Assembly (NCBI GenBank): GCA_949372655.1
Contig: CASIAI010000002.1
Coordinates: 231,184 to 295,183, forward strand
DNA length: 64,000 nucleotides
Origin: Candidatus Poseidoniaceae archaeon
GTDB lineage: Archaea > Thermoplasmatota > Poseidoniia > Poseidoniales > Poseidoniaceae
Direction: 5' to 3'
Positions within the stretch are counted from its first letter, which is position 1. Each line of letters begins with the position of its first letter. Positions 63,120-64,000 of this stretch are shown piece by piece. The notes under the pieces were generated by a model. The model did no database searches and was not told the DNA's origin. It worked only from the letters and a program-made list of their open reading frames with translations. Position numbers and translations under genes: made by a program.

Positions 63120-63992
63120 TTGACTGTTCAATCCACTAAATGGAACAACAGCATATCCTGGTCGATGTCCATGATTACTACCGTGGAAGTCAGAACCACA
63201 CGTGATTGTCATTCCTTTTTGCACAGCTACTTTCCATAGTTGAAAACGATATGAGTCTGGATGGCTACCATGGAAGGCTTCGATTGAATCAACCCCTTTA
63301 CTATGGCAATAATCTATCAATTTCTCAGGTTTCACCCCATAGTATAATGGGTGTGCTAAAGAGACAAATCCCCCAACTGAATGAACTATTTTAGTCGCTT
63401 CTTCAATACTAGGCTTGGGTTGAACATAATGTCCAGGCATACCGTCGCCAATCCATAATTCAAAGGCTTCATTCTTACTTTCAACGTATCCTTCTTCAAC
63501 CATAACTTCTGCTAAATGAGGTCTTCCAATTGAACCTCCGGCCTTCTCTAGTACTCTTTCTAGTGGAATTGGCATTCCTAATTCCGCCAATTTTTCAACC
63601 ATTTTTTTCATGCGTGGAAGTCGGCTTTCTTGAAGTGGTTTAAGCCATGTCGCAAATTTTTCAATTCCCTTATTTGATTCAGTATATTTAGGGAAGTATG
63701 CCAGAAGATGCCATGATTTTGATGCGCCTTCACGCTCCATTCTTTTCAATTCCTCTTCATCGGCTTGCAGTCCAGGCGAACAAGTGATCTCTACCCCGGG
63801 AATAAAGTGAATATCACTACTATTGGCTGCCAGTCTTGCCTCATCCCATCCACTGATAGTGTCATGGTCGGTTAATGCCCAATATTTGACATTAGAATCT
63901 TTCATTTTTTGTGCAACTTCTTGTACTGCATGGATGCCATCACTGTGGGTTGAATGGCTATGAAGGTCAAAATCCTGTGTCCACACAAACAC
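63099..63992 (-). CDS. PHP-domain phosphoesterase (RNase AM / YciV type)
   Basis: Metal-dependent phosphoesterase acting on nucleoside 3',5'-bisphosphates or RNA 5' ends. PHP motifs are complete: DLHSHSTHSDG, ALTDHDTISGWDEA, PGVEIT, SLAHP and CGSDFHG. The insertion LPLERVLEKAGGSIGRPHLA (GRPH) is typical of YciV/TrpH. About 297 residues. The 5' end is at the window edge: GTG at 63992 gives MFVWTQDFDLHSH, but the frame remains open upstream to the edge, so a start beyond the window cannot be excluded. Convergent with tatC. Confidence 0.88.
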   Translation of the reverse strand: MFVWTQDFDLHSHSTHSDGIHAVQEVAQKMKDSNVKYWALTDHDTISGWDEARLAANSSDIHFIPGVEITCSPGLQADEEELKRMEREGASKSWHLLAYFPKYTESNKGIEKFATWLKPLQESRLPRMKKMVEKLAELGMPIPLERVLEKAGGSIGRPHLAEVMVEEGYVESKNEAFELWIGDGMPGHYVQPKPSIEEATKIVHSVGGFVSLAHPLYYGVKPEKLIDYCHSKGVDSIEAFHGSHPDSYRFQLWKVAVQKGMTITCGSDFHGSNHGHRPGYAVVPFSGLNSQLPSASN

Positions 63993-64000
63993 ATGGACGT

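Overview
The window (about 38-40% G+C by eye) reads as a chromosomal segment of a planktonic euryarchaeon, most likely Marine Group II (Candidatus Poseidoniales). This is inferred from gene content, not from a search. Clearly archaeal genes are a TFB transcription factor with its zinc ribbon (left edge), archaeosine tRNA-guanine transglycosylase, archaeal NMN adenylyltransferase, CTP-dependent riboflavin kinase and a DRG-type GTPase. Archaeal TATA boxes and GGTGA-type ribosome binding sites are also seen. The group is suggested by giant thrombospondin type 3 repeat surface proteins, fasciclin proteins, PGF-CTERM-like tails, GrpE and a complete Suf operon.

Layout. 1-2.1 kb: partial TFB, divergent purA, then tRNA-Ala(TGC). 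2.1-7.3 kb: a low-G+C accessory stretch of mostly minus-strand membrane and secreted genes, five of them followed by a short repeated TTGTGAGT element, plus a small membrane protein gene interrupted by an in-frame TAG. 7.3-17.4 kb: surface and envelope proteins (five-FAS1 fasciclin protein, short TspO homologue, EF-hand lipoprotein divergent from a double-cyclophilin lipoprotein, NAD-dependent epimerase, membrane-tethered GH1 glycosidase, PGF-CTERM protein). 17.5-21 kb: a frameshifted CDP-alcohol phosphatidyltransferase convergent with a GPI-ethanolamine-phosphate-transferase-like membrane enzyme. 21-26 kb: radical SAM enzyme, PdxT, class V aminotransferase, NadM, GrpE and a possible TraB-like protein. 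26-33 kb: one giant surface protein, now in three reading frames. 33-40 kb: DRG GTPase, then the sufCBDSE-sufT operon, divergent from an NFU protein across a perfect palindrome resembling a DtxR/IdeR box. 40-48 kb: TgtA, then a translationally coupled five-gene cluster of two ABC ATPase/permease pairs and a lipocalin-like (AttH/CrtC-type) protein. 48-53.6 kb: PH-domain membrane protein, TPR-like protein, TruA, RibK, an alpha-oxoamine synthase and two membrane proteins. 53.7-59.6 kb: DUF835 protein, DnaA/Hda-like AAA+ protein with an altered Walker A, YkgJ-type Cys protein and citrate synthase. 59.6-64 kb: a glycerophosphodiesterase whose HRG motif lies at the C-terminus, a PAP2 phosphatase, TatC and a PHP-domain phosphoesterase.

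Three single-base frameshifts, two of them at G runs, and one amber codon sit in otherwise intact genes. Some may be sequencing or assembly errors rather than biology. No IS element, CRISPR array, rRNA or gene-free stretch longer than 300 bases was found. The most interesting items are the suf/nfu palindrome, the apparently permuted glycerophosphodiesterase, the DUF835/DnaA-like pair, and the repeated 3' element next to tRNA-Ala.
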